Positions 52,897 through 62,584 of a stretch of 64,000 nucleotides of DNA are shown here, piece after piece; the first letter of the stretch is position 1; each line of letters starts with the position of its first letter. The notes beneath the pieces were generated by a model. That model searched no databases, was not told where the DNA came from, and was given only the letters and a program-made list of their open reading frames with translations. Source of the DNA: Pantoea septica (GTDB lineage: Bacteria > Pseudomonadota > Gammaproteobacteria > Enterobacterales > Enterobacteriaceae); assembly GCF_002095575.1 (NCBI RefSeq), contig NZ_MLJJ01000005.1:62001-126000 (forward strand). The letters run 5' to 3'. The translations under genes were made by a program, and so were the position numbers.

Positions 52897-53805
52897 TCAG
52901 GGACGCGCCAGCCGCGCCTCGCACTGCTGCGCGATTTCCCACAGGCGATGGCGGATAACCTGCTTCAGGTGCAGCGTGGACTGCGATTGCGGTCGATCGC
53001 GACGGCTGATAAGCATGACTTCGAACGGCAACGGCTGCGTGACCGGCAGTAGCGTCAGCTGATCGGCGTAGCGACAGGCGGTAAAAAGGTCGACCACGCC
53101 GACGCCACCGCCCGCCAGCACCATATCGGCGATAACAGAGTAGGTTTTAATCGAGAGCGAAACGGGCGGATAGAGCCGCTTATCGTAAAGCGCGCGGTGC
53201 AGCACGCGGCCAAGCGGATCCTGCGCCTGCATCAGCAGCAGATTATTGGCGCACAACCACTCCAGCGACACGGGCTCTTCGCGGCTGAGATGGGGAGGGA
53301 GCAGCGCTACCATTGAGGACTGAAAAAGCGGCTCCGCCAGCAAATCCCCATCGACCTGCTGACCAAACACCAGCGCAAAATCGAGCTGGTCTTCAAGGAT
53401 GTTGCGGCACAGCGTGGAAAAATGCTCGGTCACAAGCTCGACGTTGACCGCCGCCGCCTGATGCCGATAGCGCACCAGCGCGGGCGCCATCACCATCTGA
53501 CCAAAAGCGTGCGCCGCGCCGACCCGCACCGTCTGCCCTTCGCCGCGCCGCAGCTGATCCGCCAGCTGGTTAATCGCCTGAAGGCGGTGGTAAAGCGCGT
53601 CGATTTCAGGCAGTAATCGCCCGCCTTCAGCGGTGATCACCAGTCCTTGCGCGCGTCGTTCGAACAGCGCAAAACCCAGCTGCTGCTCGGCATGATTGAG
53701 CACGCGGCTGACGTTAGGCTGCGACACATTTAGCAGCCGCGCCGCGCCGCTGATGCTGCCCGCCTGAACGATCGCCTGGAAAACTTCAATATGACGCAGA
53801 CGCAT
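52897..53805 (-). CDS. LysR-family regulator next to the dipeptidase
   Basis: 302 residues. The N-terminal HTH is SISGAARLLNVSQPNVSRVL (about 17-36), with the usual linker helix, then an effector domain (VRVGAAHAFGQMVMAPALV at its start, VLAGGGVGVVDLFTA late). The start codon lies two bases after the dipeptidase stop, so it is co-transcribed with it, and the divergent transporter operon begins 190 bases beyond the dipeptidase start. It is the best candidate regulator for the peptide cluster. Confidence 0.88.
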   Translation of the reverse strand: MRLRHIEVFQAIVQAGSISGAARLLNVSQPNVSRVLNHAEQQLGFALFERRAQGLVITAEGGRLLPEIDALYHRLQAINQLADQLRRGEGQTVRVGAAHAFGQMVMAPALVRYRHQAAAVNVELVTEHFSTLCRNILEDQLDFALVFGQQVDGDLLAEPLFQSSMVALLPPHLSREEPVSLEWLCANNLLLMQAQDPLGRVLHRALYDKRLYPPVSLSIKTYSVIADMVLAGGGVGVVDLFTACRYADQLTLLPVTQPLPFEVMLISRRDRPQSQSTLHLKQVIRHRLWEIAQQCEARLARP

Positions 53806-53807
53806 GG

Positions 53808-54890
53808 TTATTCGCCCCAGGTCGCTTCCAGCACGCGCAGCCAGTTGCCATAGCAGATTTTATGCAGCAGCTCAGCGCTATAGCCGCGCGCCGCCAGCGC
53901 GGCCACCAGCCGAGGAAAGCCAGCGACGTCGCCGAAGTCATCTGGCATGGTGGCGCCATCGAGATCGGAGCCGAAACCAACGCCATCTTCGCCAACCTTG
54001 TTGAGAAGATACTCAATGTGGCGGACAATTTCCGTCAGGCTGGTCGGCGCGTCGCGCCTGCCGTCTTCGCGCAAAAAAGGCACGGCGAAATTTACCCCGA
54101 CAAAGCCGCGCGTCTCGGCGATCGCCGCCAGCTGGCGGTCGGTAAGGTTGCGCGACTGGGCGCTGATCGCGTGGGCGTTTGAGTGGCTCGCCACCAGCGG
54201 CGCGTCGCTGATGGCGGCAGTGTGCCAGAAGCCTTTTTCATCCATATGGGAGAGATCGACCAGAATGCGGCGCCGGTTACAGTCGCGCACCAGCTGTTTG
54301 CCCGCGTCGGTCAGCCCGTTGCCGATATCGGGCGACGACGGAAAGCGAAAGGGAACGCCTTCACCGAACTGGTTAGGGCGGCTCCACAGCGGCCCCAGAC
54401 TGCGCAGGCCGCTGGCGTGGAGAATGTCGAGCAGTTCGCCATCGACGTCCAGCGCCTCCGCCCCCTCAATATGCATCACCACTGCCAGCCTGCCGCGACT
54501 CATACAGTCGCGGATATCCCGCACGCTGCGGCAGATTTTTATCTGCTCCTGTGAGGCCTGCTCAATGCGCAACAGCAGCGCCAGCATGGCGAAAGTGGCG
54601 TCGCGCGCCGCCGCTGTGGTCTCCAGAGAGAGGAGATGTGGCGCGCTTCTTGCAACAGCCTGAGCGTCCGCGGCGTCGAGGGAAGCCTGCCCTGGCGCCC
54701 AGGCGGCGAAAAGGCCGCCCGCCATATTGCCCCGGCGCAGGCGCGGAAAATCGAGCTGGCCTGACGGGATGCCCTGCAAAAATGCATTGACCGCGTCAGG
54801 GCGATGGTGCTGCCACAGCCGACAGAGCACGTCGTTGTGACCGTCGAATACAGGAACGTCTGGCCATGCCTGTTGATGATTTTCCGACAT
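53808..54890 (-). CDS. Membrane dipeptidase family (M19) metallopeptidase
   Basis: 360 residues from the ATG at 54890; the frame is open 33 codons upstream but that part is not conserved in character. Zinc ligands of the renal-dipeptidase family are visible: His18 and Asp20 in VFDGHNDVLCRLW, Glu in VMHIEGAEAL, His in LVDLSHMDEKGFWH and His in LVASHSNAHAI; FGSDLDGA closes the site. M19 enzymes hydrolyse dipeptides, often with a D-residue at the C-terminal side. No signal peptide, so cytoplasmic. It is divergent from the peptide ABC operon. Confidence 0.9.
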   Translation of the reverse strand: MSENHQQAWPDVPVFDGHNDVLCRLWQHHRPDAVNAFLQGIPSGQLDFPRLRRGNMAGGLFAAWAPGQASLDAADAQAVARSAPHLLSLETTAAARDATFAMLALLLRIEQASQEQIKICRSVRDIRDCMSRGRLAVVMHIEGAEALDVDGELLDILHASGLRSLGPLWSRPNQFGEGVPFRFPSSPDIGNGLTDAGKQLVRDCNRRRILVDLSHMDEKGFWHTAAISDAPLVASHSNAHAISAQSRNLTDRQLAAIAETRGFVGVNFAVPFLREDGRRDAPTSLTEIVRHIEYLLNKVGEDGVGFGSDLDGATMPDDFGDVAGFPRLVAALAARGYSAELLHKICYGNWLRVLEATWGE

Positions 54891-55078
54891 TTTTCGATTC
54901 CGTTTGCAGTGGGTTTTGCACAAAAGCGGCATGCAGGCGGCGCGGGCGCACCAAAACAGAGCAGGCGTTTTATGCGGCGTAAAGAGCAAACATTAATCTC
55001 CCGCAGCCGGACGCATGTCAAGACAAATAACAGACTAATTTTATTTTTACTTTTAATAATCAATAACCTGGAGTAAAA

Positions 55079-56674
55079 ATGGTCACCAGAAGACGCTTTA
55101 TCGCAGGCTGCGCTGCCGCGCCGGTTTTATCCTCGCTAAGCTTCAACCCCGCCTTCGCTGCCGCGCCAGCCGGCATGCTGGTCATGGCGATGCAGCTCGA
55201 CAATATGACCAGCCTCGACCCACATGAAAGCTTTGAAGCGACGGGCGGACAGATCTGCGGCAACCTTTACCAGAAGCTGGTGCAGCCCGATCCGCAGCAG
55301 GCGGATAAGATTATCGGCATGCTGGCGCAAAGCTGGGAGGCGAACGGCGACAACAGGGTATTTACTTTCCGCCTCGATCCGGCAGCCAGATTCGCCGACG
55401 GCACGCCGGTGACCGCAGAGGATGCGGCCTTTTCCATCGAGCGCATCGTAAAACTGGATAAAAGCCCGGCCTTTATCATTAACCAGTTCGGCTTTACTAA
55501 AGAAAATGTCGCCAGCAAGGTGACGGCGAAAGACGCCCATACCCTGGAGATGACCCTGGGCGCGCCCGCCTCAGAGTCCTTCCTGCTTTACTGCCTCTCC
55601 GCCACGGTCGGCAGCATTGTGTCGAAAAAAGCCTGCCTCGCCAACCAGCAAAACGGCGACCTCGGCAACGCCTGGCTGAAGCAGCACAGCGCCGGCTCCG
55701 GCGCCTTCACGCTGCGCAGCTGGAAAGCGAGCGAAACGGTGATTCTGGAGCTGAGCCCGGAGTACGCTGGCAAGAGTGCTATCAAGCGCGTCATCCTCAA
55801 GCATATCGCCGACCCCGCCGCGCAGTCGCTGATGCTGCAAAAAGGCGACGTGGACGTCGCTTACGATCTCACCACCGAGCAGTTAAAACCGCTGCAGTCC
55901 GACAGCGACGTGACGCTGGTGAAGCAGCCGCTTTCCGCCATCATGCTGATGTCCTGCAATACCACGCATCCGCTGCTGCAGAAGCCGCAGGTGTGGCAGG
56001 CGCTTAAGTGGGCGATCGACTACGACAGCATCCAGAAAAATATTCTGTCGCTGACCTATAACGTGCATCAGAGCTTTTTACCTTCCGGCTTTCCGGCTGC
56101 GCTCGACGACACTCCTTTCCATCACGATGTCGATAAAGCGAAAGCGCTGCTGGCGGAAGCGGGTTACCCGGAGGGTTTCGAAATCACCCTTGACCACTAT
56201 TCAATGCAGCCCTACCCCGATATCGCCCAGGCGATTCAGACCCAACTCGGCGCCATCGGCATCAGGGTGTCGTTGATCGCCTCGGAGAACCGTCAGGTGC
56301 TGACTAAGATGCGCGCGCGTCAGCATCAGCTGGCGATAACTTCGTGGGGCGCGGACTACTTCGATCCGAACTCCAATACGGAAGCGTTCTGCGTCAACAC
56401 CGACAACACCACCAGCGCGCGCAACCGCACCCTGGCATGGCGCTGCGGCTGGTCAGACGACGAATTTAACCAGCTCACCGCGCAGGCGCTGCACGAAAGC
56501 GACCCGGCGCGGCGTCTCGCGCTGTACGAAAAAATTCAGCAGCTGCATCGGGAAAAGAGCCCGTTCATTTTTATGATGCAGCAGATTCAGACCACCGCCT
56601 GCGCGAAGAACCTCTCTGATGTTCATATGACCGTGCTGGAACAGTGGCCTTATCAGCAGGTGAAAAAAGCGTGA
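55079..56674 (+). CDS. Oligopeptide ABC transporter substrate-binding protein
   Basis: 531 residues, a family 5 extracellular binding protein (PF00496). It starts with a twin-arginine-like signal, MVTRRRFIAGCAAAPVLSSL, mature from about residue 28. SLDPHESFEATGGQICGNLYQKL is broken at the first strand, FRLDPAARFADGTPVTAEDAAFS and AIMLMSCNTTHPLL are family blocks. The gene has a weak ttggagtaaa-like site, opens the operon and overlaps the permease gene by four bases (GTGA). The ligand is likely a peptide, given the peptidases around it. Confidence 0.92.
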   Translation: MVTRRRFIAGCAAAPVLSSLSFNPAFAAAPAGMLVMAMQLDNMTSLDPHESFEATGGQICGNLYQKLVQPDPQQADKIIGMLAQSWEANGDNRVFTFRLDPAARFADGTPVTAEDAAFSIERIVKLDKSPAFIINQFGFTKENVASKVTAKDAHTLEMTLGAPASESFLLYCLSATVGSIVSKKACLANQQNGDLGNAWLKQHSAGSGAFTLRSWKASETVILELSPEYAGKSAIKRVILKHIADPAAQSLMLQKGDVDVAYDLTTEQLKPLQSDSDVTLVKQPLSAIMLMSCNTTHPLLQKPQVWQALKWAIDYDSIQKNILSLTYNVHQSFLPSGFPAALDDTPFHHDVDKAKALLAEAGYPEGFEITLDHYSMQPYPDIAQAIQTQLGAIGIRVSLIASENRQVLTKMRARQHQLAITSWGADYFDPNSNTEAFCVNTDNTTSARNRTLAWRCGWSDDEFNQLTAQALHESDPARRLALYEKIQQLHREKSPFIFMMQQIQTTACAKNLSDVHMTVLEQWPYQQVKKA

Positions 56675-57683
56675 CGGGCGCGGCAAAACGCGGCGCCAGC
56701 GCGCTGGGCAGCCTGCTGCTGACGCTGTTTGGCCTGACGGTGCTGACCTTTTTATCGGTCGGGTAATGCCGACCGATCCGGTGCTGGCGGCGGTTGGCGA
56801 CAACGCGCCGCAGTCGGTGGTGGAGCGCGCGCGCGCGGAGATGGGGCTGGATCAGCCGCTCTATGTGCAGTTCGGCCACTATCTCAACCAGCTGCTGCAT
56901 GGCGACCTGGGTCGTTCCGTGCTGACGTCGAACAGCGTTACCAGCGATATCGCCCGCTTTTTCCCGGCCACCATGGAGCTGGCGACGGCGGCGATCGTCA
57001 TTGCCGCGCTGACTGGCATTCCTCTCGGCGTCTGGGCGGCGGTGCGCCAGGGGACCTGGCTCGATCAGACCATTCGCGTCATCTGCCTGGCGGGCCATTC
57101 GCTGCCGGTATTCGTGCTGGCGCTGCTCAGCCTGCTGCTGTTCTACGCCGTGCTCGGGATTGCGCCGGGGCCAGGGCGGCAGGACATCATCTGGCAGGAT
57201 ATGATCCCGCAGGTCACCGGATTTCTCACCATCGATTCGCTGCTGGCGGGCGAATACGACGCCTTCCGCGACGCGCTGGCGCACATGGCGCAGCCTGTCT
57301 GCATCCTCGCCTACTTCAGCATGGCCTACATCACGCGCATGACCCGCACCTTTATGCTCAACGCGCTCGGCGGCGAGTTCGTGATTACCGCGCGCGCCAA
57401 GGGGCTGTCGTCGCGCCGCGTGATCTGGCGTCACGCGTTCCCAACGGTCGCGGTTCAGCTGATTACGGTGCTGGCGCTGACCTATGCCGGGCTGCTGGAG
57501 GGCGCGGTGGTGACGGAAAATGTCTTCGCCTGGCCGGGCCTCGGCCAGTACCTCACTACCTCGTTAATGAACGCCGACATGAATCCGGTGGTGGGCGCCA
57601 CGCTGCTGGTCGGCACGGTTTACGTGCTGCTCAACCAGCTCGCCGACCTTCTCTATCGACTCTGCGATCCACGGATAAAATAA
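56671..57683 (+). pseudogene. Peptide ABC transporter permease (DppB-like), frameshifted
   Basis: From the GTG at 56671 (coupled to the binding protein) the frame gives AKRGASALGSLLLTLFGLTVLTFL and then runs into TAA at 56764. One extra T in the run acctttttatc (about 56747-56752) would restore the expected FIGRVMPTDPVL and join the frame 56766-57683, to about 337 residues, the DppB length. The rest is intact, with the EAA-loop ITARAKGLSSRRVIWRHAF and five further helices. It may be a real inactivating deletion, a sequencing error in a homopolymer, or rescued by slippage. Restart at the in-frame ATG 56766 would lack the first helix. Confidence 0.85.
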
Positions 57684-58579
57684 TGTTTATTTCACGTAAC
57701 TGGCTGCTGGCCGATTCGCCGACCAACCGCCGTCAGGCGGTTTGGGGCCGACGCTATCGCCTGTGGCTCAACCTGCGCGGCAATCCGCTGGCGACAGGCG
57801 GTATGGCCGTCATTCTGCTGATGCTGCTGTTGGCCATCGCCGCGCCGCTGCTGACGCCTTACGATGCCGGCGCGCAGCATCTGGAAAACCGTCTGGCGGC
57901 GCCGTCCGCCTCGCACTGGCTAGGCACGGACGAGCTTGGACGCGATCTCTGGACGCGCATTATTTACGGCGGCCGCACCACGCTCGGCATGGTCATCGCC
58001 GTCGTAGCGCTGACCGCCCCGCTCGGCCTGCTGATTGGCTGTATCGCCGGTTATCTTGGCGGCGTCGTTGATAAGGCGCTGATGCGCGTCACCGATATTT
58101 TTCTCGCCTTCCCACGCCTGATCCTGGCGCTGGCCTTCGTCGCCGCGCTCAAGCCGGGCGTCGAGAGCGCGGTACTGGCGATCGCTCTTACCGCCTGGCC
58201 GCCTTATGCCCGGCTGGCGCGCGCGGAAACGCTGCAGTTTCGCCACAGCGACTTTATCGCCGCCAGCCGCCTGACCGGCGCGTCGCCGCTGCGCATTATT
58301 CTGCGCCACATTATGCCGCTCTGCGTGCCGAGCCTGATCGTACGCGTCACGCTCGATATGAGTTCCATCATCATTACCGCCGCCAGCCTCGGTTTCCTCG
58401 GCATGGGCGCGCAGCCGCCGTCGCCGGAATGGGGAACCATGATCGCGACCGCGCGCCGCTTTCTCTTCAGCGAATGGTGGGTGCCGCTGATGCCGTGCAT
58501 CGCGATTTTTGTCACCTCGCTGGCCTTTAACTTTCTCGGCGACGGCCTGCGCGACGTCCTCGATCCCAGGGAGCGCTAA
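57683..58579 (+). CDS. Peptide ABC transporter permease (DppC-like)
   Basis: 298 residues. The N-terminal cytoplasmic tail and first helix with LRGNPLATGGMAVILLML are of the OppC/DppC type, HWLGTDELGRDLWTRIIYGGRTTL is broken around 78-101 and conserved, and the EAA loop is AASRLTGASPLRIILRHIMP (about 195-214). Six membrane helices. It starts at the last base of the previous gene, within the operon. Confidence 0.93.
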   Translation: MFISRNWLLADSPTNRRQAVWGRRYRLWLNLRGNPLATGGMAVILLMLLLAIAAPLLTPYDAGAQHLENRLAAPSASHWLGTDELGRDLWTRIIYGGRTTLGMVIAVVALTAPLGLLIGCIAGYLGGVVDKALMRVTDIFLAFPRLILALAFVAALKPGVESAVLAIALTAWPPYARLARAETLQFRHSDFIAASRLTGASPLRIILRHIMPLCVPSLIVRVTLDMSSIIITAASLGFLGMGAQPPSPEWGTMIATARRFLFSEWWVPLMPCIAIFVTSLAFNFLGDGLRDVLDPRER

Positions 58580-59407
58580 ATGCTGGTGGAAATTGAGAAT
58601 CTACGCATCGCCTTTCGCAGCCGCGCGGAAAGGTTCGAGGCGGTGCGCGGCGTCAGTTTTAGCGTCGGCAAAGAGAAATTCGCCATCGTCGGCGAGAGCG
58701 GCTCGGGCAAATCGCTCACCGCGCGCAGCCTGATGCAGCTGCTGCCGGGCAACGCCGAGGTCAGCGCGGACGCGCTGCGTTTTGACGGCATAGACCTGCG
58801 CGGCGCCAGCGAAAAAACGCTGCGGCAAATCCGCGGCAGACGCGTCGGCTTTATTCTGCAGGACCCAAAATATTCGCTTAACCCGGTCATGACTATCGGC
58901 CAGCAGATCGCCGAGGCCTGGCGCGAGCACAAAGGCGGCAGCAGTAAGGCGGCGATGCAGGCGGCGATCGGCCTGCTGGAGCAGGTGAAAATCCGCGACG
59001 CCGCCGCCGTGGCGCTGCGCTATCCGCATGAGGTTTCCGGCGGCATGGGGCAGCGCGTGATGATCGCCATGATGCTGGCGCCCGATCCCGAACTGCTGAT
59101 CGCCGATGAGCCTACCAGCGCGCTCGACGCGACGGTGCAGGCGGAGATTTTGCGCCTGATCGACGACCTGGTTTCAGCGCGTGGGATGGGACTCATCCTT
59201 ATCAGCCACGACCTGCCGCTGGTGTCGCACTTCTGCGACCGCGTGGCGGTGATGTACGCCGGACGTATCGTCGAGCAGCTTGACGCCCGGCAACTGCATC
59301 AGGCGCAGCATCCTTACACGCAGGGGCTGCTGGCCTGCCTGCCGTCGCTGCGTCACCCGCGCGCGCGCCTGCCGACGCTGCAGCGCGACGACGCATGGCG
59401 CGATTAG
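58580..59407 (+). CDS. Peptide ABC transporter ATPase (DppD-like)
   Basis: 275 residues, directly after the permease stop. Walker A GESGSGKSLTA (38-48), signature EVSGGMGQRVMIAMML, Walker B LLIADEPTSALDATVQ and the H-loop LISHDLPLVSHF are complete. It is shorter than E. coli DppD (327): the C-terminal cysteine-containing extension is cut after ACLPSLRHPRARLPTLQRD. It energises the importer with the DppF-like partner. Confidence 0.93.
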   Translation: MLVEIENLRIAFRSRAERFEAVRGVSFSVGKEKFAIVGESGSGKSLTARSLMQLLPGNAEVSADALRFDGIDLRGASEKTLRQIRGRRVGFILQDPKYSLNPVMTIGQQIAEAWREHKGGSSKAAMQAAIGLLEQVKIRDAAAVALRYPHEVSGGMGQRVMIAMMLAPDPELLIADEPTSALDATVQAEILRLIDDLVSARGMGLILISHDLPLVSHFCDRVAVMYAGRIVEQLDARQLHQAQHPYTQGLLACLPSLRHPRARLPTLQRDDAWRD

Positions 59408-59416
59408 GAGAAAGCT

Positions 59417-60157
59417 ATGTTTGACATCAACAACCTGGACGTCAGTTTCGGCGCGCACCGCGCCGTCAAAGCCGTCACCTTTCAGGTAGGCAGCGGCGAG
59501 AGTTTCGGCATGGTGGGCGAAAGCGGCTCCGGCAAATCGACGGTGTTGCGTGCGCTGGCGGGACTGAACCCCGACTGGCGCGGAGAGATCCGCTTCGGCG
59601 GCATGGTGCTGAGCGCCCGACGCGGCCGCCCTTTTTTCCGTCAGGTGCAGATGGTATTTCAGGATCCCTACGGTTCGCTGCATCCGCGCCAGACAATCGA
59701 CCGTATTTTGCATGAGCCGCTGCTGGTGCATCGCCTCGATCGCGCCGAGCAGCGCATCAACCAGGCGCTAAACGATGTCGGCCTGTCCGCCGCCGCGCGC
59801 TTCCGCTATCCGCATCAGCTTTCCGGCGGTCAGCGCCAGCGCGTGGCGATCGCCCGCGCGCTGATTGCCGAACCGGAGGCGCTGCTGCTGGATGAGCCGA
59901 CCTCCGCGCTGGACGTTTCCGTTCAGGCGGAAATTCTCAATTTGCTTAGCGATCTGCGCAGCGCGCGCAATCTTACCTATATTCTGGTGACGCATAATCT
60001 GGCGGTCGTCACCCATCTTTGCCAGCGTATCGGCGTGATGCAGCATGGCGAAATGGTAGAGCAGTTGAGCGCGGACGACCTGCGCGCGCGGCGAATTCAT
60101 CATCCGCATACCGCGCAGCTGTTCGATTTAAGCATCGGACTGGAGGAGCCGGCATGA
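59417..60157 (+). CDS. Peptide ABC transporter ATPase (DppF-like)
   Basis: 246 residues with aggagaaa before the ATG. Walker A GESGSGKST (34-42), LSGGQRQRVAIARALI signature, Walker B LLLDEPTSALDVSVQAE, H-loop LVTHNLAVVTHL. It is shorter than DppF (334) because it lacks the usual C-terminal oligopeptide/dipeptide extension. Its stop overlaps the start of the D-aminopeptidase gene (ATGA), coupling import to peptide breakdown. Confidence 0.93.
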   Translation: MFDINNLDVSFGAHRAVKAVTFQVGSGESFGMVGESGSGKSTVLRALAGLNPDWRGEIRFGGMVLSARRGRPFFRQVQMVFQDPYGSLHPRQTIDRILHEPLLVHRLDRAEQRINQALNDVGLSAAARFRYPHQLSGGQRQRVAIARALIAEPEALLLDEPTSALDVSVQAEILNLLSDLRSARNLTYILVTHNLAVVTHLCQRIGVMQHGEMVEQLSADDLRARRIHHPHTAQLFDLSIGLEEPA

Positions 60158-61665
60158 CGCTGGAGTGGCAACGGGCGGCAGCGGTCGCCGACAGGCTTGT
60201 TCAGGGCTGGCGGCAGCCCGGCGCGCCGGGCGGCGCGATAGTGCTGTTCGACGCGCGTCAGGTGCATTCGACGCACTGCGCCGGGCTGGCCGATTTAGCG
60301 CAGCAGACGCCGTTTACCCTCGACAGCGTGGTGCGCTTCGCCTCGATCACCAAACATCTTTTCGCTGCGCTGGCGACCGGACCGGGACGCCGCTATTTGT
60401 CGCCTGATGACAAACTGGCGGATCACTTGCCACAGCTGCGCGGCGCCAACGGCCAGGTAACCGTCGGCCTGGCGCTGGATATGTCGAGCGGGCTGCCGGA
60501 TCTGCGCGAAACGCTGTCGCTGATCGGCCTGTCGGTCTACAACGCCACCACCGACGCCGATCTGCTGGCGTTTCTGGCCGCGGAGAGTGAGCTAAACTAC
60601 CCGCCCGGCAGCGAAATTTCTTACACCAATACCGGCTATCGGCTGGTGGAGGAGGCGCTAAAAGCGAAAGGGGTGCGTTTCGATGCGCTGCTGCAACAGT
60701 ATATCTGCCAGCCGCTGGATATCAGCCTGACCGCGCCGGAAACCTGGTTCGACGTGGTGCCCGGCCTGGCGCCGGGCTACTGGTTCGACGGCAGCCGCTG
60801 GCAGCTCGCCAGCGCCGGCCTGCATCTTTCCGCCTCCGGCAGCGTCGCCGGCAGCCTGCGCCACCTGACGCGCTGGCTGCAGGCGCTGTTGAGCGACGGC
60901 GGCCCCGGCACGGGCGTGCTGCGGCGCCTCAGCGCGCCGCGCCTGCTGGCGGACGGACGCGTCAGCGGCTATGGGCTGGGTCTGGCCAGCACGCAGATCG
61001 GCACCCAGACGCTGTTTGGCCACGGCGGCTCGCATGCGGGCTATAAAAGTTATTTTCTGCTGCATCCTGAACGCCAGGCGGGCGTGGCGCTGGTGGCGAA
61101 CCGCGAAGATGCCGCCACCTCTGAAGCCGCGCTGCGCGTGATGGCGGCGCTGCTTAACCGCACGCTGCCGGAGAAAGGGCACGATCTCACGCACGGCCTC
61201 TATGTCGGAGAACACGAGGCGGAGTGGCTGGAGATCGCTGGCGACGCGGCGACCTGGCTCGGCGCGAGCGAAACGCTGTGGCGCGGCGGCGCGCAGGGCG
61301 AAGCGCATTCGCTCTCCAGCACCTTTCCGCTGCGGCTGCGCCAGGAAGGCGTCGCCATCGGCGGCGAGATCGGCCATGCGCCGCGCCGCTTTGTGCCGGC
61401 CCAGCCCGACGGCGCCAGCTTACAGGCGATGCAGGGACGCTGGTTCCTGCCGCAGTGGCGCAGCGAACTGGTGATTGAGGGCGGGAAGCTAACGATGGGC
61501 ATCGGCCCGGCGGCGATTGTCGCCAGCCTGCAGTCGCTGGGCGGCGACCGCGTGCTGGCGACCGCGCAGGACGGTCCCTGGCAAAAGCGCTTTATGCTGA
61601 AGCGCGACGGCAGCCGGCTGCGCCTGTTGCTTAACCGCAGCCGGGTGGTGCAGTTTATGCGATAA
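60154..61665 (+). CDS. Serine-type D-aminopeptidase (DAP family, S12)
   Basis: 503 residues from the ATG at 60154, which overlaps the ATPase stop. It is a penicillin-binding-protein/beta-lactamase fold enzyme: Ser64 and Lys67 in FASITKHLF (SxxK), Tyr157 in SYTNTGY (YxN), and the third motif HGGSHAGYKS. These spacings match Ochrobactrum DAP (Ser62, Lys65, Tyr153), which releases N-terminal D-amino acids. The C-terminal ~170 residues form the two extra beta-barrel domains of DAP. No signal peptide, so cytoplasmic, fitting action on imported peptides. Confidence 0.88.
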   Translation: MTLEWQRAAAVADRLVQGWRQPGAPGGAIVLFDARQVHSTHCAGLADLAQQTPFTLDSVVRFASITKHLFAALATGPGRRYLSPDDKLADHLPQLRGANGQVTVGLALDMSSGLPDLRETLSLIGLSVYNATTDADLLAFLAAESELNYPPGSEISYTNTGYRLVEEALKAKGVRFDALLQQYICQPLDISLTAPETWFDVVPGLAPGYWFDGSRWQLASAGLHLSASGSVAGSLRHLTRWLQALLSDGGPGTGVLRRLSAPRLLADGRVSGYGLGLASTQIGTQTLFGHGGSHAGYKSYFLLHPERQAGVALVANREDAATSEAALRVMAALLNRTLPEKGHDLTHGLYVGEHEAEWLEIAGDAATWLGASETLWRGGAQGEAHSLSSTFPLRLRQEGVAIGGEIGHAPRRFVPAQPDGASLQAMQGRWFLPQWRSELVIEGGKLTMGIGPAAIVASLQSLGGDRVLATAQDGPWQKRFMLKRDGSRLRLLLNRSRVVQFMR

Positions 61666-62491
61666 CGTTGCGCAACCTGCCGATCTTCTCAATCTCTACT
61701 TCCACTACGTCGCCGCTGAACATAAACAGCGGCGGCGTGCGCTTTTTACCGACGCCGCCCGGCGAACCGGTGAAGATGACGTCGCCCGGCGAAAGCGGAC
61801 TGAACGCGGAGATGTACTCGATAATATTCGCGACGCTATGCACCATGCTACCGGTGGTGTCGTTCTGCACTTCGCGCCCGTTAAGGAAGGTTTTGATCCC
61901 CAGCGTCTGCGGATCGCCAATCGTTTCGGCCGTCGTCATCCAGGGGCCAAAGCCGCCAGTCTGCGGCCAGTTCTTCCCGGCGGTAAACCAGGTAAACTGC
62001 ATGTCGCGCACCGTCGCATCCATAAAACAGCTGTAGCCTGCCACGTAGCTCAGCGCCTCGTCGGCCTTCACCCGATGCGCCGGTTTGCCGATGATCACCG
62101 CCAGTTCGCCTTCGTAGTCGAATTCGCTGGTGGACGCAGGCTTCATGAGCGGCTGCTCATGGCCGGTCAGGGAGTCCGCGAAGCGGATAAACAGCGTCGG
62201 CGCATTCTGGGTTTCTGAAAACTCTTTACGCTTATCGGCGTAGTTCATGCCGACGCAAAAAACCTTACCGGGGTTGTCGATCACCGGCAGAAAACGCAGC
62301 GCGTCAAAGGGATAGTCGGCAGGTCGTTCGCCAAAAGCCGCGAGATCCGCCAGCGAGGAGCGCTGCAGGAAGGTTTTTAGATCCGGGCACTGCGCGCCCA
62401 TGCGCGTGCCGACATCCACCACGCCGTTTTCCTTTACGATGCCGAAACTTTTAATGCCCTGGTCTGGAAGATAAAAACTGCAAAGCTGCAT
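61655..62491 (-). CDS. Fumarylacetoacetate hydrolase family protein
   Basis: 278 residues. The C-terminal catalytic domain (from about residue 70, GKVFCVGMNYADKRKEF) has the metal-binding Glu/Asp set of the FAH family: FDYEGELAVIIGK and YSCFMDATVRDMQ; FTGSPGGVGKKRTPP and LFMFSGDVVEVEIE close it. Such enzymes hydrolyse or decarboxylate 2-oxo/1,3-dioxo acids. A role in processing the keto acid from D-amino acid breakdown is possible but not shown. Its 3' end overlaps the convergent D-aminopeptidase gene by 11 bases, and it is the last of a minus-strand operon. Confidence 0.88.
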   Translation of the reverse strand: MQLCSFYLPDQGIKSFGIVKENGVVDVGTRMGAQCPDLKTFLQRSSLADLAAFGERPADYPFDALRFLPVIDNPGKVFCVGMNYADKRKEFSETQNAPTLFIRFADSLTGHEQPLMKPASTSEFDYEGELAVIIGKPAHRVKADEALSYVAGYSCFMDATVRDMQFTWFTAGKNWPQTGGFGPWMTTAETIGDPQTLGIKTFLNGREVQNDTTGSMVHSVANIIEYISAFSPLSPGDVIFTGSPGGVGKKRTPPLFMFSGDVVEVEIEKIGRLRNVIA

Positions 62492-62584
62492 TACTGCCTC
62501 GTTGTTATAGATAAATTCGCGCGCAGGTTAGCAAAAGATGAGATGAAAATCGTACAAACTTCCGCTCATCCGATGACATAGGGT

